Of a DNA stretch of 64,000 nt, positions 23,838 through 34,658 are shown one piece after another. The translations under genes and the position numbers were made by a program. The notes beneath the pieces are model-generated. The model did not search any database, was not told the DNA's origin, and saw only the letters and a program-made list of their open reading frames with translations. Positions within the stretch are counted from its first letter, which is position 1; each line of letters opens with the position of its first letter. Origin of the DNA: Fundidesulfovibrio terrae (GTDB taxonomy: Bacteria > Desulfobacterota > Desulfovibrionia > Desulfovibrionales > Desulfovibrionaceae); NCBI RefSeq assembly GCF_022808915.1, contig NZ_JAKZFS010000001.1, positions 1 to 64,000 on the forward strand. Reading direction: 5' to 3'.

Positions 23838-25943
23838 TCAGTCTTGAGCGGGTGATTCCGGTGAAGCTGCGCGGGGCTCCCCGTTCCTGCGCTTCGCCAG
23901 GCATCTCGCAAGCGCCGCCGTCAGATCCTCGGCATTGATCGGCTTGGAGATGTAGTCATCCATGCCCGCGGCAAGAAACCGTTCCCGGTCGCCGACCAAG
24001 GCGTGGGCGGTCAGGGCCACGATGGGGATGTCCCTGCGGTCCTCCCCGGCCTCCCCGGTCCTGATCCGCTGGGTGGCCTCCTCGCCGTCCATCATCGGCA
24101 TCCGCACATCCATGAGCACCACGTCGAACGGCTCCCGCCGCAAGGCGTCGAGGGCTTCCAGACCGTTGTTGGCCAAGGTCACTGTGTGGCCGGCTCGTTG
24201 CAAGAGCGACACGGCCAGTATCTGGTTGACCGGGTTGTCCTCGGACAGAAGGATTTTGAGCGCGGGCAACGGCGCGGCCGGGGCCAGATGGTCGACAACG
24301 TGGTCCTGCTCCTGTTCCTCCGCGCCCAGCCCGAACCGGGCGGTGAAAAAGAAGGTGCTCCCCCTGTCCATCTCGCTCTCCACCCAGATGCGGCCGCCCA
24401 TCATGCCCGCGAGCTCCCTGGAAATGGTGAGACCGAGCCCGGTCCCGCCGTACTTGGGGTCGGGGATGTGGGCCTGGGAGAAGCTCTCGAATATTTTCCC
24501 CAGCTTGTCGGGAGAAATGCCGACCCCCGTGTCCTGGACCGCAAACACGAGCGTAACGCCCTCCTGGCCGGGAGGATGCCCGGCCCCCCGCTTCACGGCG
24601 ACCGCAACCCGGCCCTGCTTGGTGAACTTGATGGCGTTTCCCAGAAGATTGATGAGTATCTGCCGCAGGCGCATGGCGTCCCCGATCAGACTGTTCGGCA
24701 CGTCCTGGTCAACCGAGTGGGTGAGCCTGAGCTTCTTCTCCTGAGCCGTCAGCTCGAACGACTCCAGCACGAGTTCCAGAAGCTCCCGGAGATGAAACTC
24801 TTTCTTCTCCAGTTCGATCTTGCCGGCCTCGATCTTTGACAGGTCCAGGATGTCGTTGATGATGGCCAGCAGGGCTTCCCCGGACTGCTTGGCCAAGAGG
24901 AGAAACTCGCGCGCCTTCGGCTCGGTGCAGGTCTTGAGCGCCAGGCCGGTCATGCCCAGGATGCCCGTCATGGGGGTCCTGATCTCGTGGCTCATGTTGG
25001 CCAGGAACTCGCTTTTGGCCCGGGTGGCCGCCTCGGCCTGCTCCACGGCCTTCACCAGATTGGTCTCCAGGACCTTGCGCTCGGAGATGTCCACTCCGGA
25101 ACCGATCACGGACGTGATTCTCCCGGCCTCGCGCAGCGGGGCGGCGCTCAGGAGAAATGTCTTGATGGAGCCGTCCTTGTGCACGAAGGGGACCTCCCGA
25201 TCGATGATCGAAAAGCCTCCCGACACGACCTGGCTGAAAATCTCGTCCGCATCGGCGGCAAAGTCCTTGGGCAGGAAATCCGTAAAGTAACGTCCGAGAA
25301 CTTCCTCGGCGGGGTATCCGGTTATCCGCTCGCAGGCCTTGTTCTCGGTCAGAAACCGACCGTCCTTGCCCAGCACGAACACGGCGCAGTGGCTGGTGTT
25401 GATGAGCAGTTCCAGGAATTCCTTTGTCTGGCGCAGGGCCGTATCGGTTTCCACCCGCTCGGTGATGTCCTGGAACGTGACCACCGCGCCCATGCTCGAA
25501 CCATCCGCGCGCCGGATCGGAGCGGCGTTCATTGACAGCCAGCGGACCGCCGCCGCCTCGCCGCGACTGAACCTGTAGACCGCGTTGATCACCGTCTCGC
25601 CCTTCAAGGCCCGTGAGCCGGGCAGGTCTTGCGCGGGCACGGCCTCGCCTTCCGGGCTCTCGAAGCGCACGGCCTTCACCCGCTCCTCAAGGGGCAGGGA
25701 CATCTCCGCCTGGGTGTAGCCGTAGACGGCCTGGCCGGCCTGGTTCATGCGGACGATCCTGCCCTGGAAGTCCAGGACGATCAGCCCTTCGGCCACTGCG
25801 GAGAGAGCGGATTCCAGCTCCCTGGCCCGCCATTCGGCATCCTCCCCGGTCTGCTGCACTTCGATGAGCTGACCGGGAACGTCATTGGTCTGCGTTGCCA
25901 TATTGATTTCGTCCATCATGAGACCAAATGATTGATTCAGCAA
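23838..25943 (-). CDS. Hybrid sensor histidine kinase with two PAS domains and a receiver domain
   Basis: The protein has about 701 residues and is soluble, with no transmembrane segment. Two PAS domains (about 45-165 and 175-290, the latter KDGRFLTENKACERITGYP) precede HisKA with phospho-acceptor His319 (FLANMSHEIRTP), a HATPase domain (NLLGNAIKFT, DTGVGI, GTGLGL) and a C-terminal receiver with Asp612 (VVLMDVRMP). It presumably senses a cytosolic or redox cue and passes phosphate through its receiver. The start may instead be one of the internal Met codons at 15 or 10, as no clear ribosome site marks the first. No partner regulator is adjacent. Confidence 0.92.
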   Translation of the reverse strand: MLNQSFGLMMDEINMATQTNDVPGQLIEVQQTGEDAEWRARELESALSAVAEGLIVLDFQGRIVRMNQAGQAVYGYTQAEMSLPLEERVKAVRFESPEGEAVPAQDLPGSRALKGETVINAVYRFSRGEAAAVRWLSMNAAPIRRADGSSMGAVVTFQDITERVETDTALRQTKEFLELLINTSHCAVFVLGKDGRFLTENKACERITGYPAEEVLGRYFTDFLPKDFAADADEIFSQVVSGGFSIIDREVPFVHKDGSIKTFLLSAAPLREAGRITSVIGSGVDISERKVLETNLVKAVEQAEAATRAKSEFLANMSHEIRTPMTGILGMTGLALKTCTEPKAREFLLLAKQSGEALLAIINDILDLSKIEAGKIELEKKEFHLRELLELVLESFELTAQEKKLRLTHSVDQDVPNSLIGDAMRLRQILINLLGNAIKFTKQGRVAVAVKRGAGHPPGQEGVTLVFAVQDTGVGISPDKLGKIFESFSQAHIPDPKYGGTGLGLTISRELAGMMGGRIWVESEMDRGSTFFFTARFGLGAEEQEQDHVVDHLAPAAPLPALKILLSEDNPVNQILAVSLLQRAGHTVTLANNGLEALDALRREPFDVVLMDVRMPMMDGEEATQRIRTGEAGEDRRDIPIVALTAHALVGDRERFLAAGMDDYISKPINAEDLTAALARCLAKRRNGEPRAASPESPAQD

Positions 25944-26096
25944 AGCTCACGCCGCCACGCGCGCTCCGTAACCATGACGGACACCTGTCGATTTCAATTA
26001 ATAAGAAATACTTTCGCGGCTTGAATGTAAAGTTCTTTCGCGATTCGCCGCCCAATCCGGCAGGGGGCTCGGCCGCGCGGGAGACCCGGCCCGCCG

Positions 26097-26843
26097 CTAT
26101 CCCGGCTTCACCGCGGAAAAAAGCATTCCCACCGTCACCGGAGAGCTCTTGAACCCCGTCTCGCCGTGGCACTCCACCTGCGTGAACCCGGCCTTGGCGA
26201 TCATGTCCAGGAACACCGTTCCCGGTATGGCTCCCCCCTTTCAGGTGAACCAGGAGGCCACCATGTCCTCCCTGGACAAGGGCGGCGGGCCGGTGAGGAT
26301 CTGGTCCGCTATCTGGAGCCGCCCGCCGGGCTTGAGAACCCGGAAAGCCTCTGCCAGAGCCTTCTTCTTGTCGATCACAAGGTTGTAGACGCCGCTGGAC
26401 GTCACCAGGTCGAACGTGGCGTCCTCGAAGGGCAGCGTCTCGGCGTTGCCTTCCACGAACTCGGCGTTTGACGCGCCTGACGCCTGGGCGTTCTCACGGG
26501 CCTTGGCGAGCATGGCCTGGGAGCTTTCCAGGCCCACGGCCCGTCCGCCCGGCCCGGCTGCCCCGGCCGCGATGAGCGTATCCACGCCGCAGCCGCAGCC
26601 CACGTCCAGCACGTGGGCGCCCTTGCCCGGCAACCCCATGGCGAAGGGGTTGCCCACGCCGCAGAAGCACTCCCGTACGGGCTTGGGGAGATGTTCGTAC
26701 CACTCGCGGCGGTAGCCCAGCCCGGAAAGCCCCGACTCTCCGGTGGGATACTTGAACTGTCCGGGCGCTCCGGCCGCGACCTTCTCGTATTTGTCACGCA
26801 GGCTGGCCTCGATCTGCACGCGTTGCTCGTTGGTGATTTCCAT
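26097..26843 (-). CDS. Probable selenocysteine-containing SAM methyltransferase, ArsM-like
   Basis: The frame runs 248 residues from ATG 26843 to TAG 26097-26099, with one in-frame TGA at codon 201 (26241-26243). Before it lie the SAM-binding motif ([11 protein letters not shown], 78-88), Cys59/Cys61 (ECFCGVGNP) and [20 protein letters not shown], all as in arsenite methyltransferases. After the TGA the same frame continues [19 protein letters not shown] and a conserved end. The TGA falls where ArsM-type proteins have a conserved Cys (WxxCxxGA). A hairpin with GGU loop lies 15 bases downstream. UGA read as selenocysteine is therefore likely; a nonsense mutation is the alternative. The substrate could be arsenite or another metalloid. 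Confidence 0.78.
26207..26225 (-). promoter_or_regulatory. SECIS-like hairpin after in-frame TGA
   Basis: On the minus strand CCGGGAAC-GGT-GTTCCTGG gives an 8-bp stem (one G-U pair) with loop GGU, starting 16 bases after the TGA. Bacterial SECIS elements are hairpins just after UGA with GU or GGU in the apical loop, bound by SelB. Position and loop both fit. Confidence 0.7.
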
Positions 26844-26970
26844 AGAGAATTCCTATTCTTAAAGACTGATCAAATCAAGTATCTCGATCGATTGTCATCC
26901 TTGGCTCGCACTTGCCATTTTTGCCAAACAAATTACCATCACCCCAAGACGCACGCGAGGAGGAACGCCA

Positions 26971-27177
26971 ATGAGCATCGATTCGGCCATTGCCTACATG
27001 ACGCGCATGCGAGACGACGCCGAGTTCCGACGCAAGGTCAACGAGTGCGACGATCCGGCCGCCAACTGGGCCTACCTGCGGGAAAACGGCTTCGACTTCA
27101 GCGTGGACGAGTTCAAGCTGGCCCAGAAGCAGGTCTACGAGGTCCACGGCACGGACCAGCTGCCCTACGCCGAGTAA
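26971..27177 (+). CDS. Nif11-like small protein
   Basis: The protein has 68 residues; GAGGAGG lies upstream of ATG 26971. The pattern [20 protein letters not shown]...[11 protein letters not shown] is that of the Nif11 domain, seen in a nitrogen-fixation-linked protein and as leader region in some RiPP precursors. It ends in an acidic tail without a glycine pair or cysteine-rich core. No RiPP-modifying gene is beside it, so it is probably a stand-alone Nif11 protein of unknown role. The spacer to the divergent methyltransferase is 127 bases. Confidence 0.75.
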   Translation: MSIDSAIAYMTRMRDDAEFRRKVNECDDPAANWAYLRENGFDFSVDEFKLAQKQVYEVHGTDQLPYAE

Positions 27178-27317
27178 CGTCATGGCGGCCGCTCCCCTGC
27201 GGCTCCCTGCCCCGCCGTACACGGCGAGTTCCCCCCGATACGGCCTGCCCGTTTGACCGCCAGCGCCTTTTTCCCTATTTCTCGTCTCTTGACCAATACG
27301 GGAAAAAGGACGCACCC

Positions 27318-29009
27318 ATGAGCGAGACCGGAAAAGAGCATCTGGACTTTTTACGCACCATCGTGGCCGAGGACCTGGAAAGCGGCAAGCACGCAAGCGT
27401 GGCCACCCGTTTCCCCCCCGAGCCCAACGGCTACCTGCACGTCGGGCACGCCAAGTCCATCTGCCTCAACTTCGGCATCGCCAAGCAGTTCGGCGGCACC
27501 TGCAACCTGCGCTTCGACGACACCAACCCCACCAAGGAAGAGCAGGAGTACGTCGACTCCATCCAGGCCGACGTGCGCTGGCTGGGCTTTTCCTGGGACG
27601 ACCGCATGTACTTCGCTTCCGACTACTTCGAGAAGCTCTACGAGTTCGCGGAAATCCTCATCCAGAAAGGCCTGGCCTACGTCGACGACCAGACCGCCGA
27701 AGAGATCCGCGAGGCGCGCGGCACCCTGACCGAACCCGGCATCGACAGCCCCTACCGCGACCGCTCCGTGGACGAGAACCTGCAGCTGTTCCGCCGCATG
27801 CGCGCGGGCGACTTCCCCGACGGGGCGCGGGTGCTTCGGGCCAAGATCGACATGACCTCGCCCAACATCGTCATGCGCGACCCCACGCTCTACCGCATCC
27901 GGCACGCCAGCCACCACCGCACCGGCGACGCCTGGTGCATCTACCCCATGTACGATTTCACCCACTGCATCTCGGACGCGCTGGAGCACATCACCCACTC
28001 CATCTGCACCCTGGAGTTCGAGAACAACCGCGAGCTCTACGACTGGGTGCTGGACAACCTCCCCGTGCCCGCGCGCCCGCGCCAGTACGAGTTCGCGCGC
28101 CTGAACCTGACCTACGTGGTGGTCAGCAAGCGCCGCCTGATCCAGCTGGTCACCGAAGGCCACGTCACCGGCTGGGACGACCCGCGCATGCCCACCATCC
28201 AGGGGCTTCGCCGACGCGGCTACACCCCCGAGGCCATCCGCCTGTTCGCCGAGCGCATCGGCGTGGCACGCGCCGCCAACACCGTCGAGATCGAGATGCT
28301 CGAGGCCTGCCTGCGCGAGGACCTGAACGACCGCGCCCCGCGTGCCATGGGCGTGCTGCGCCCGGTGAAGGTGGTCATCACCAACTATCCCGAGGAGCAG
28401 GAAGAGGCCTTCGAATGCGCCAACCATCCCGAGAAGCCGGAGATGGGCACGCGCAAGATCCCCTTCAGCCGCGAGCTGTACATCGAGCGCGACGACTTCC
28501 GCGAGGTGCCGCCCAAGGGCTACCACAGGCTCTCCCCCGGCAAGGAGGTGCGCCTGCGCCACGCCTACTACGTCACCTGCACCGGCGTGGTGAAGGACGA
28601 GGCCACCGGCGAGGTGACCGAGATCCATTGCACCTACGACCCGGCCACCAAGGGCGGCTGGTCCGACGACGGCCGCAAGGTCAAGGGCACCATCCACTGG
28701 GTGAGCGCCAGGCACGCCGCCTGGGCCGAAGTGCGCCTCTACGATCGGCTCTTCACCAAGCCCGACCCCATGGACGTGGAGGAAGGCAAGGACTTCAAGG
28801 ACTACATCAACCCGAACGCGCTCGAGACCGTGCACAACTGCCCGGTTGAGCCGAGCCTCGCCCAGATGCACCCCGAGCAGTTCTTCCAGTTCGAACGCCT
28901 GGGCTACTTCGTGGCCGACAGGCGCGAACACGGGCCGGACCGGCTGGTGTTCAACCGCTCGGTCGGCCTGCGCGACTCCTGGGCCAAGCAGGAGAAGAAG
29001 GGCGCGTAA
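27318..29009 (+). CDS. glnS: Glutaminyl-tRNA synthetase
   Basis: The protein has 563 residues; the start at ATG 27318 is supported by GGAAAAAGGA upstream. The class I HIGH motif appears as HVGH (41-44, [12 protein letters not shown]) and the KMSKS-like motif as VVSKR. The Rossmann catalytic part is followed by the two C-terminal beta-barrels of bacterial GlnRS. It charges tRNA-Gln directly with glutamine, so this organism does not rely only on the GatCAB route. tRNA-Gln(CTG) is elsewhere in the window. Confidence 0.96.
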   Translation: MSETGKEHLDFLRTIVAEDLESGKHASVATRFPPEPNGYLHVGHAKSICLNFGIAKQFGGTCNLRFDDTNPTKEEQEYVDSIQADVRWLGFSWDDRMYFASDYFEKLYEFAEILIQKGLAYVDDQTAEEIREARGTLTEPGIDSPYRDRSVDENLQLFRRMRAGDFPDGARVLRAKIDMTSPNIVMRDPTLYRIRHASHHRTGDAWCIYPMYDFTHCISDALEHITHSICTLEFENNRELYDWVLDNLPVPARPRQYEFARLNLTYVVVSKRRLIQLVTEGHVTGWDDPRMPTIQGLRRRGYTPEAIRLFAERIGVARAANTVEIEMLEACLREDLNDRAPRAMGVLRPVKVVITNYPEEQEEAFECANHPEKPEMGTRKIPFSRELYIERDDFREVPPKGYHRLSPGKEVRLRHAYYVTCTGVVKDEATGEVTEIHCTYDPATKGGWSDDGRKVKGTIHWVSARHAAWAEVRLYDRLFTKPDPMDVEEGKDFKDYINPNALETVHNCPVEPSLAQMHPEQFFQFERLGYFVADRREHGPDRLVFNRSVGLRDSWAKQEKKGA

Positions 29010-29011
29010 GA

Positions 29012-29163
29012 CGGGGCTCCGCCCCGGACCCCGCAAGGGCTCTGCCCTGGACCCGGCAAGCCTTACATCGATCGACGCGTAGCCGTGCAGGATTCCAAAG
29101 GAACTTCGTTCCTTTAGCGGGAGAGTGCAGAGAGGGCGCCGCCCTCTCTGCCCGCCGGAGGCG
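29012..29163. repeat. Cluster of GC-rich inverted repeats after glnS
   Basis: It contains CGGGGC-TCC-GCCCCG (29012-29026), AAAGGAAC-TTC-GTTCCTTT (29097-29115) and GCAGAGAGGGC-GCC-GCCCTCTCTGC (29127-29151), then CCGCCGGAGGCGTC. The GATTCCAAAGG and GCCGGAGGC parts are the reverse complement of the dispersed repeat at 23752 and 60964. It probably terminates glnS and represents a variant copy of that family. Confidence 0.65.
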
Positions 29164-29187
29164 TCTACTCTCCCTTGGAGGCTCTTC

Positions 29188-29913
29188 ATGCTTTGGGACC
29201 GCCACGACCTCGAGCGCTACGAGCGCTGGCTGGCCTCGTCGCAGGGCGCGTATGCCCTGGCGCGCGAGTGCCGCCTGCTCGAATGGCTCACGGCCGCGTG
29301 GCCCAGGCGCGGGCGATCGCTTCTGGAAGTGGGCTGCGGCCCCGGATTCTTCCTGGATTTCTTCCACCGGGCGGGATTCGACGTCACGGGCCTGGACAAG
29401 TCCCCGGTGATGATCGAGGCCGCGCGGCAACGCCTGGGCGAGCGGGCCGAGTGCAACCTGGGCGACGCCCACCACCTGCCCTACGAGACGGACCAGTTCG
29501 ACTATGTGGCCCTGCTGACCCTCTTGGAGTTCGTGGAGGACCCGCGCAGGGTGCTCATGGAGGCGGCGCGGGTGGCCCGGCGCGCTGTGCTGGTGGGCTA
29601 TTTGAACCGTTTCTCGCTGTACCGGCTGGCGAGCAAGAATCACGCGCTCCTCGGTCAGGCCAAGTGGTTCACGCCCTGGTCCATGCGCTCGCTCACCCGT
29701 TCGTCCGTGGGGCTCGCGCCCGTGCACGAGGGCAGCGTGCTGCCCGGGCCGCCCTGGACCTGGAACGAGGGTTTCCCGTTCTGGGGGCTCGGGTCGCTGG
29801 TGCTGCCTGTGCCTGTCGGCGCCTATTGCGCCTTCGCCGTGGACCTGACCACGGAGCCTCCGCTGACGCCCCTGGCCGCCCGGGCCTTTGCCCAGCCCAC
29901 AAAGAGCTTTTGA
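29188..29913 (+). CDS. Class I SAM-dependent methyltransferase
   Basis: The protein has 241 residues; the start ATG 29188 follows GGAGG, and the longer upstream frame lies in repeat sequence. Motif I is LLEVGCGPGFFLDFF (about 46-60), followed by GLDKSP, the acidic end of strand 2, and NLGDAHHLPYETDQFDYVALL. This is the UbiE-like (Methyltransf_11) fold. The C-terminal 80 residues are not diagnostic. The substrate is unknown, and the position just before hisS gives no strong hint. Confidence 0.85.
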   Translation: MLWDRHDLERYERWLASSQGAYALARECRLLEWLTAAWPRRGRSLLEVGCGPGFFLDFFHRAGFDVTGLDKSPVMIEAARQRLGERAECNLGDAHHLPYETDQFDYVALLTLLEFVEDPRRVLMEAARVARRAVLVGYLNRFSLYRLASKNHALLGQAKWFTPWSMRSLTRSSVGLAPVHEGSVLPGPPWTWNEGFPFWGLGSLVLPVPVGAYCAFAVDLTTEPPLTPLAARAFAQPTKSF

Positions 29914-29938
29914 CAAGTCAAGGTGTTGGGGCTAACAG
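29910..29938 (+). promoter_or_regulatory. Sigma70-type promoter of hisS
   Basis: TTGACA at 29910-29915, a 17-base spacer and TAACAG at 29933-29938 lie 39 bases before the hisS ATG at 29977. The -35 is part of a small inverted repeat TTGAC-AA-GTCAA. The match and distance support a promoter for hisS-aspS-def-fmt and following genes. Confidence 0.6.
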
Positions 29939-29976
29939 CCCTCTTTTGCCGGACGCATGCCGTCCGAGGGACATTT

Positions 29977-31221
29977 ATGGAAAAAATCCAAAAAATCAAA
30001 GGTTTCGCGGACATACTGCCTCCGCAATCCCACGTGTACGACCTCCTGGAGCAGACCGCCAAGGCGGTTTTCGCTCGCTACGGCTACAAGGAGGCGCGCC
30101 TGCCCATCCTGGAGCGCACCGAACTGTTCTCGCGCTCCATCGGCGAGGAGACGGACGTGGTTCAGAAGGAGATGTACACCTTCCCGGACCGCAAGAACCG
30201 CTCCCTGACCATGCGCCCCGAGGCCACGGCGGGCGTGGTGCGCGCCTATGTGGAAAACGGCCTGCACGCCCAGGAGGAGCTGACCAAGCTCTACTGCGCA
30301 GGCCCCATGTTCCGCTACGAGCGCCCGCAGAAGGGCCGCATGCGCCAGTTCCACCAGATCGACGTGGAGGCCTTCGGGTCCGCCTCGCCCTACCTGGACG
30401 CCGAGATCATCTTCATGCTCTCGCACTTCCTCACGGAGCTGGGCATTGCCGATCTGAACATCGAGCTTAATTCACTGGGGTGCCCCGAGTGCCGCCCGGC
30501 CTACCACGACGCCCTGAACGAGTACTTCCGGGGCTTCGACGCCGGGCAGCTCTGCGAAGACTGCATGCGCCGCAAGCTGACCAATCCGCTTCGCGTGCTG
30601 GACTGCAAGGTGCCCGCGTGCAAGGAGCTGACCCGTTCGGCCCCGCAGATTTCCGATTACCAGTGCCCCTCCTGCAAGGAGCACTTCGAGACCGTCACCG
30701 GCCTTCTGGACAAGGGCGGCCTGGCCTACACCCTGAACCCGAGGCTGGTGCGCGGCCTGGACTACTACGTGCGCACCACCTTCGAGGTGACTTCCGGCAA
30801 GATCGGCGCGCAGTCCGCCGTTGCCGGGGGCGGGCGCTACGACGGCCTGGTGAAGACGCTGGGCGGGCCCGACCTGCCGGGCGTCGGTTTCGCCTGCGGC
30901 ATGGAGCGCCTGGCCATGCTCATGGGCGATCCCCAGCCGCCCGCGCCGGATTTTCACCTGGCGGTGCTCGGCGAGGCCGGCCTTGGCGCGGGGCTTCTTC
31001 TCGCGCAGAAGCTGCGCGACGCCGGTCTCTGCGGCGAATGCGCCCTGTCGGCCAAATCCGCCAAGAGCCAGATGCGCGCCGCCGGCAAGTCCGGAGCACG
31101 CTTCTGCCTGATCCTGGGCGACGCCGAGATCGAGGGCGGGACCGTGCAGGTCAAGGACATGGCCGCCGGCACCCAGGACACCGTCCCTCAGGACGCCCTT
31201 TTGGAACATCTTCGCACATAA
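29977..31221 (+). CDS. hisS: Histidyl-tRNA synthetase
   Basis: The protein has 414 residues; ATG 29977 follows GAGGGA. The class II motif 2 (GPMFRYERPQKGRMRQFHQ), the histidine-specific LVRGLDYYVRTTFE and motif 3 (GVGFACGMERL) are present in order. The C-terminal anticodon-binding domain follows. Two CxxC pairs near residues 168-235 (CPECRP; CPSC) form a zinc-ribbon-like insert. It begins a run of translation genes (aspS, def, fmt, rsmB). Confidence 0.96.
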   Translation: MEKIQKIKGFADILPPQSHVYDLLEQTAKAVFARYGYKEARLPILERTELFSRSIGEETDVVQKEMYTFPDRKNRSLTMRPEATAGVVRAYVENGLHAQEELTKLYCAGPMFRYERPQKGRMRQFHQIDVEAFGSASPYLDAEIIFMLSHFLTELGIADLNIELNSLGCPECRPAYHDALNEYFRGFDAGQLCEDCMRRKLTNPLRVLDCKVPACKELTRSAPQISDYQCPSCKEHFETVTGLLDKGGLAYTLNPRLVRGLDYYVRTTFEVTSGKIGAQSAVAGGGRYDGLVKTLGGPDLPGVGFACGMERLAMLMGDPQPPAPDFHLAVLGEAGLGAGLLLAQKLRDAGLCGECALSAKSAKSQMRAAGKSGARFCLILGDAEIEGGTVQVKDMAAGTQDTVPQDALLEHLRT

Positions 31222-31240
31222 TTTTTGGAGCACACGCCTC

Positions 31241-33064
<1,824 letters not shown>

Positions 33065-33068
33065 ACCC

Positions 33069-33584
33069 ATGGTCCGCAAGATACTCAAATACCCTGATCC
33101 TATCCTGTCCCAGAAGGCCCAGGAGATCACGGAGATAACCCCCGAGGTCAGAGAGCTGGCCAAGGACATGGCCGAAACCATGTACGAGAAGCGCGGCATC
33201 GGCCTGGCCGCGCCCCAGGTGGGCGAATGCTGCCGCCTGATCGCCGTGGACGTCTCCGGCCCCGACGATCGCAACGACTTGCGCTTTCTGGTGAACCCCG
33301 TCGTGGTGCACAAGGAAGGCGAGGTCTTCGAAGAGGAAGGCTGCCTGTCCGTGGCCCAGTTCCGCTCCAAGGTGAAGCGCGCGGAAAAGGTCGTGGTCCG
33401 CGCCAAGGACCTTGACGGCAACGAGGTGGAGGTGCCGGCCGACGGCATCCTGGCCATCTGCCTGCAGCACGAGATCGACCACCTGGACGGCATCCTCTTC
33501 ATCGACAAGGTGAGCCGGCTCAAGCGCACGCTCTACGACAACAAGATCAAGAAATGGCTCAAGGCCAGGCAGGCGGGCGGTTGA
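33069..33584 (+). CDS. def: Peptide deformylase
   Basis: The protein has 171 residues with GIGLAAPQVG (43-52), EEGCLSV containing Cys92, and H134-E135-x2-H138 (QHEIDHLDG), the metal ligands and catalytic Glu. It removes formyl from nascent proteins. It begins four bases after aspS and overlaps fmt, the gene of the opposing formylation step. Confidence 0.97.
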   Translation: MVRKILKYPDPILSQKAQEITEITPEVRELAKDMAETMYEKRGIGLAAPQVGECCRLIAVDVSGPDDRNDLRFLVNPVVVHKEGEVFEEEGCLSVAQFRSKVKRAEKVVVRAKDLDGNEVEVPADGILAICLQHEIDHLDGILFIDKVSRLKRTLYDNKIKKWLKARQAGG

Positions 33585-34564
33585 GAATCGTCTTCATGGG
33601 AACGCCCGACTTCGCCGCGGCGACGCTTAAGAAAGTCATTCAGTCCGGGGCGGGCGAGGTCGTGGGGGTCTACTCCCAGCCCGACCGCCCGTGCGGACGC
33701 GGCCACAAGTGCGTGCCCTCGCCGGTCAAGCGCCTGGCCCTGGAGCATGGCGTCCCGGTCTTTCAGCCGCTTAATTTCAAGACGCCCGAGGCCGTGGCCG
33801 AGCTTGCCTCGCTTACGCCCGACGTGCTGCTTGTGGCCGCCTACGGGTTGATCCTGCCCCAGTCGGTGCTGGACATCCCCAAACTCGGCCCCTGGAACGT
33901 GCACGCTTCGCTTCTGCCCAAGTACCGGGGCGCAGCCCCCATACAGCGGGCCATCCTGGCGGGCGAGACCGAAACCGGGATCACCATCATGCGCATGGAG
34001 GCGGGGCTGGACACCGGCCCCATGCTCATCCGCCGGGAAGTATCCATTGGGCCCGACGAGGACGCCGGGTCGCTTCACGACCGCCTAGCCGCGCTTGGCG
34101 GCGAGATGGCCGTGGAGGCCCTCGGCATGCTCGCGACCGGACCAGTCGCCCCCGTTCCCCAGGACGGCGCCAAGGCCACCTACGCGGCCAAGCTCACCAA
34201 GGACGACACCCACATTTTCTGGGACCGGCCCGTGCAGGAAGTGCACAACCGCATCCGCGCCATGTCCCCCCGGCCCGGCGCGTTCTTCACCCTGGCCATC
34301 CCGGGCGAAAATCGCCAGATTCGCCTCCAGGCGCTTCCCGGACGCTATTCCCAGGGCGTGGCAGCCGATGCCCCTCCAGGATGCGTCCTGGGGCTTTCTG
34401 AGGGCATGCTTCGTATCAGCTGTGCCGATGGAGTCTACATGCTTCCATCTATAAAGCCCTCGGGCAAGCAGTTCATGGACGCCACCGCATTTTCATGCGG
34501 CTATCTGAGCAAGGTCGACCCGGGCTTGCCCCTGGTCTGCCCGCCTCCCGCCGATCTGCTGTAA
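33581..34564 (+). CDS. fmt: Methionyl-tRNA formyltransferase
   Basis: The start is taken as TTG 33581, overlapping the def stop (TTGA), which gives MRIVFMGTPDFAAATLKK; an ATG at 33554 would add nine residues inside def. The protein has about 327 residues. NVHASLLPKYRGAAPIQRAI is the formyl-tetrahydrofolate and catalytic (Asn, His, Asp) region, and a C-terminal OB-like domain follows after about residue 205. It formylates initiator Met-tRNA. Confidence 0.95.
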   Translation: MRIVFMGTPDFAAATLKKVIQSGAGEVVGVYSQPDRPCGRGHKCVPSPVKRLALEHGVPVFQPLNFKTPEAVAELASLTPDVLLVAAYGLILPQSVLDIPKLGPWNVHASLLPKYRGAAPIQRAILAGETETGITIMRMEAGLDTGPMLIRREVSIGPDEDAGSLHDRLAALGGEMAVEALGMLATGPVAPVPQDGAKATYAAKLTKDDTHIFWDRPVQEVHNRIRAMSPRPGAFFTLAIPGENRQIRLQALPGRYSQGVAADAPPGCVLGLSEGMLRISCADGVYMLPSIKPSGKQFMDATAFSCGYLSKVDPGLPLVCPPPADLL

Positions 34565-34594
34565 GGCGGATACAGGGCGGATCCCTGCTGGGCT

Positions 34595-34611
34595 GTGGGG
34601 CGCCGCCCCAC
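34595..34611. terminator. GC hairpin between fmt and the DUF116 gene
   Basis: GTGGGGC-GCC-GCCCCAC is a perfect 7-bp stem with no T-run. It shares the GGC-GCC-GCC centre of the 29127-29151 hairpin. It may attenuate rather than end the transcript. Confidence 0.35.
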
Positions 34612-34658
34612 CTTCCTGGTTGCAATTGCCTCCAAACAGATTACCTAGTCACCAACGT

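Noticed and set aside
26241-26843. Methyltransferase as a 200-aa protein ending at TGA, or as a frameshifted gene
   Set aside because: The conserved C-terminal part continues in the same frame after TGA, so there is no frameshift, and a SECIS-like hairpin follows; a selenocysteine reading is preferred.
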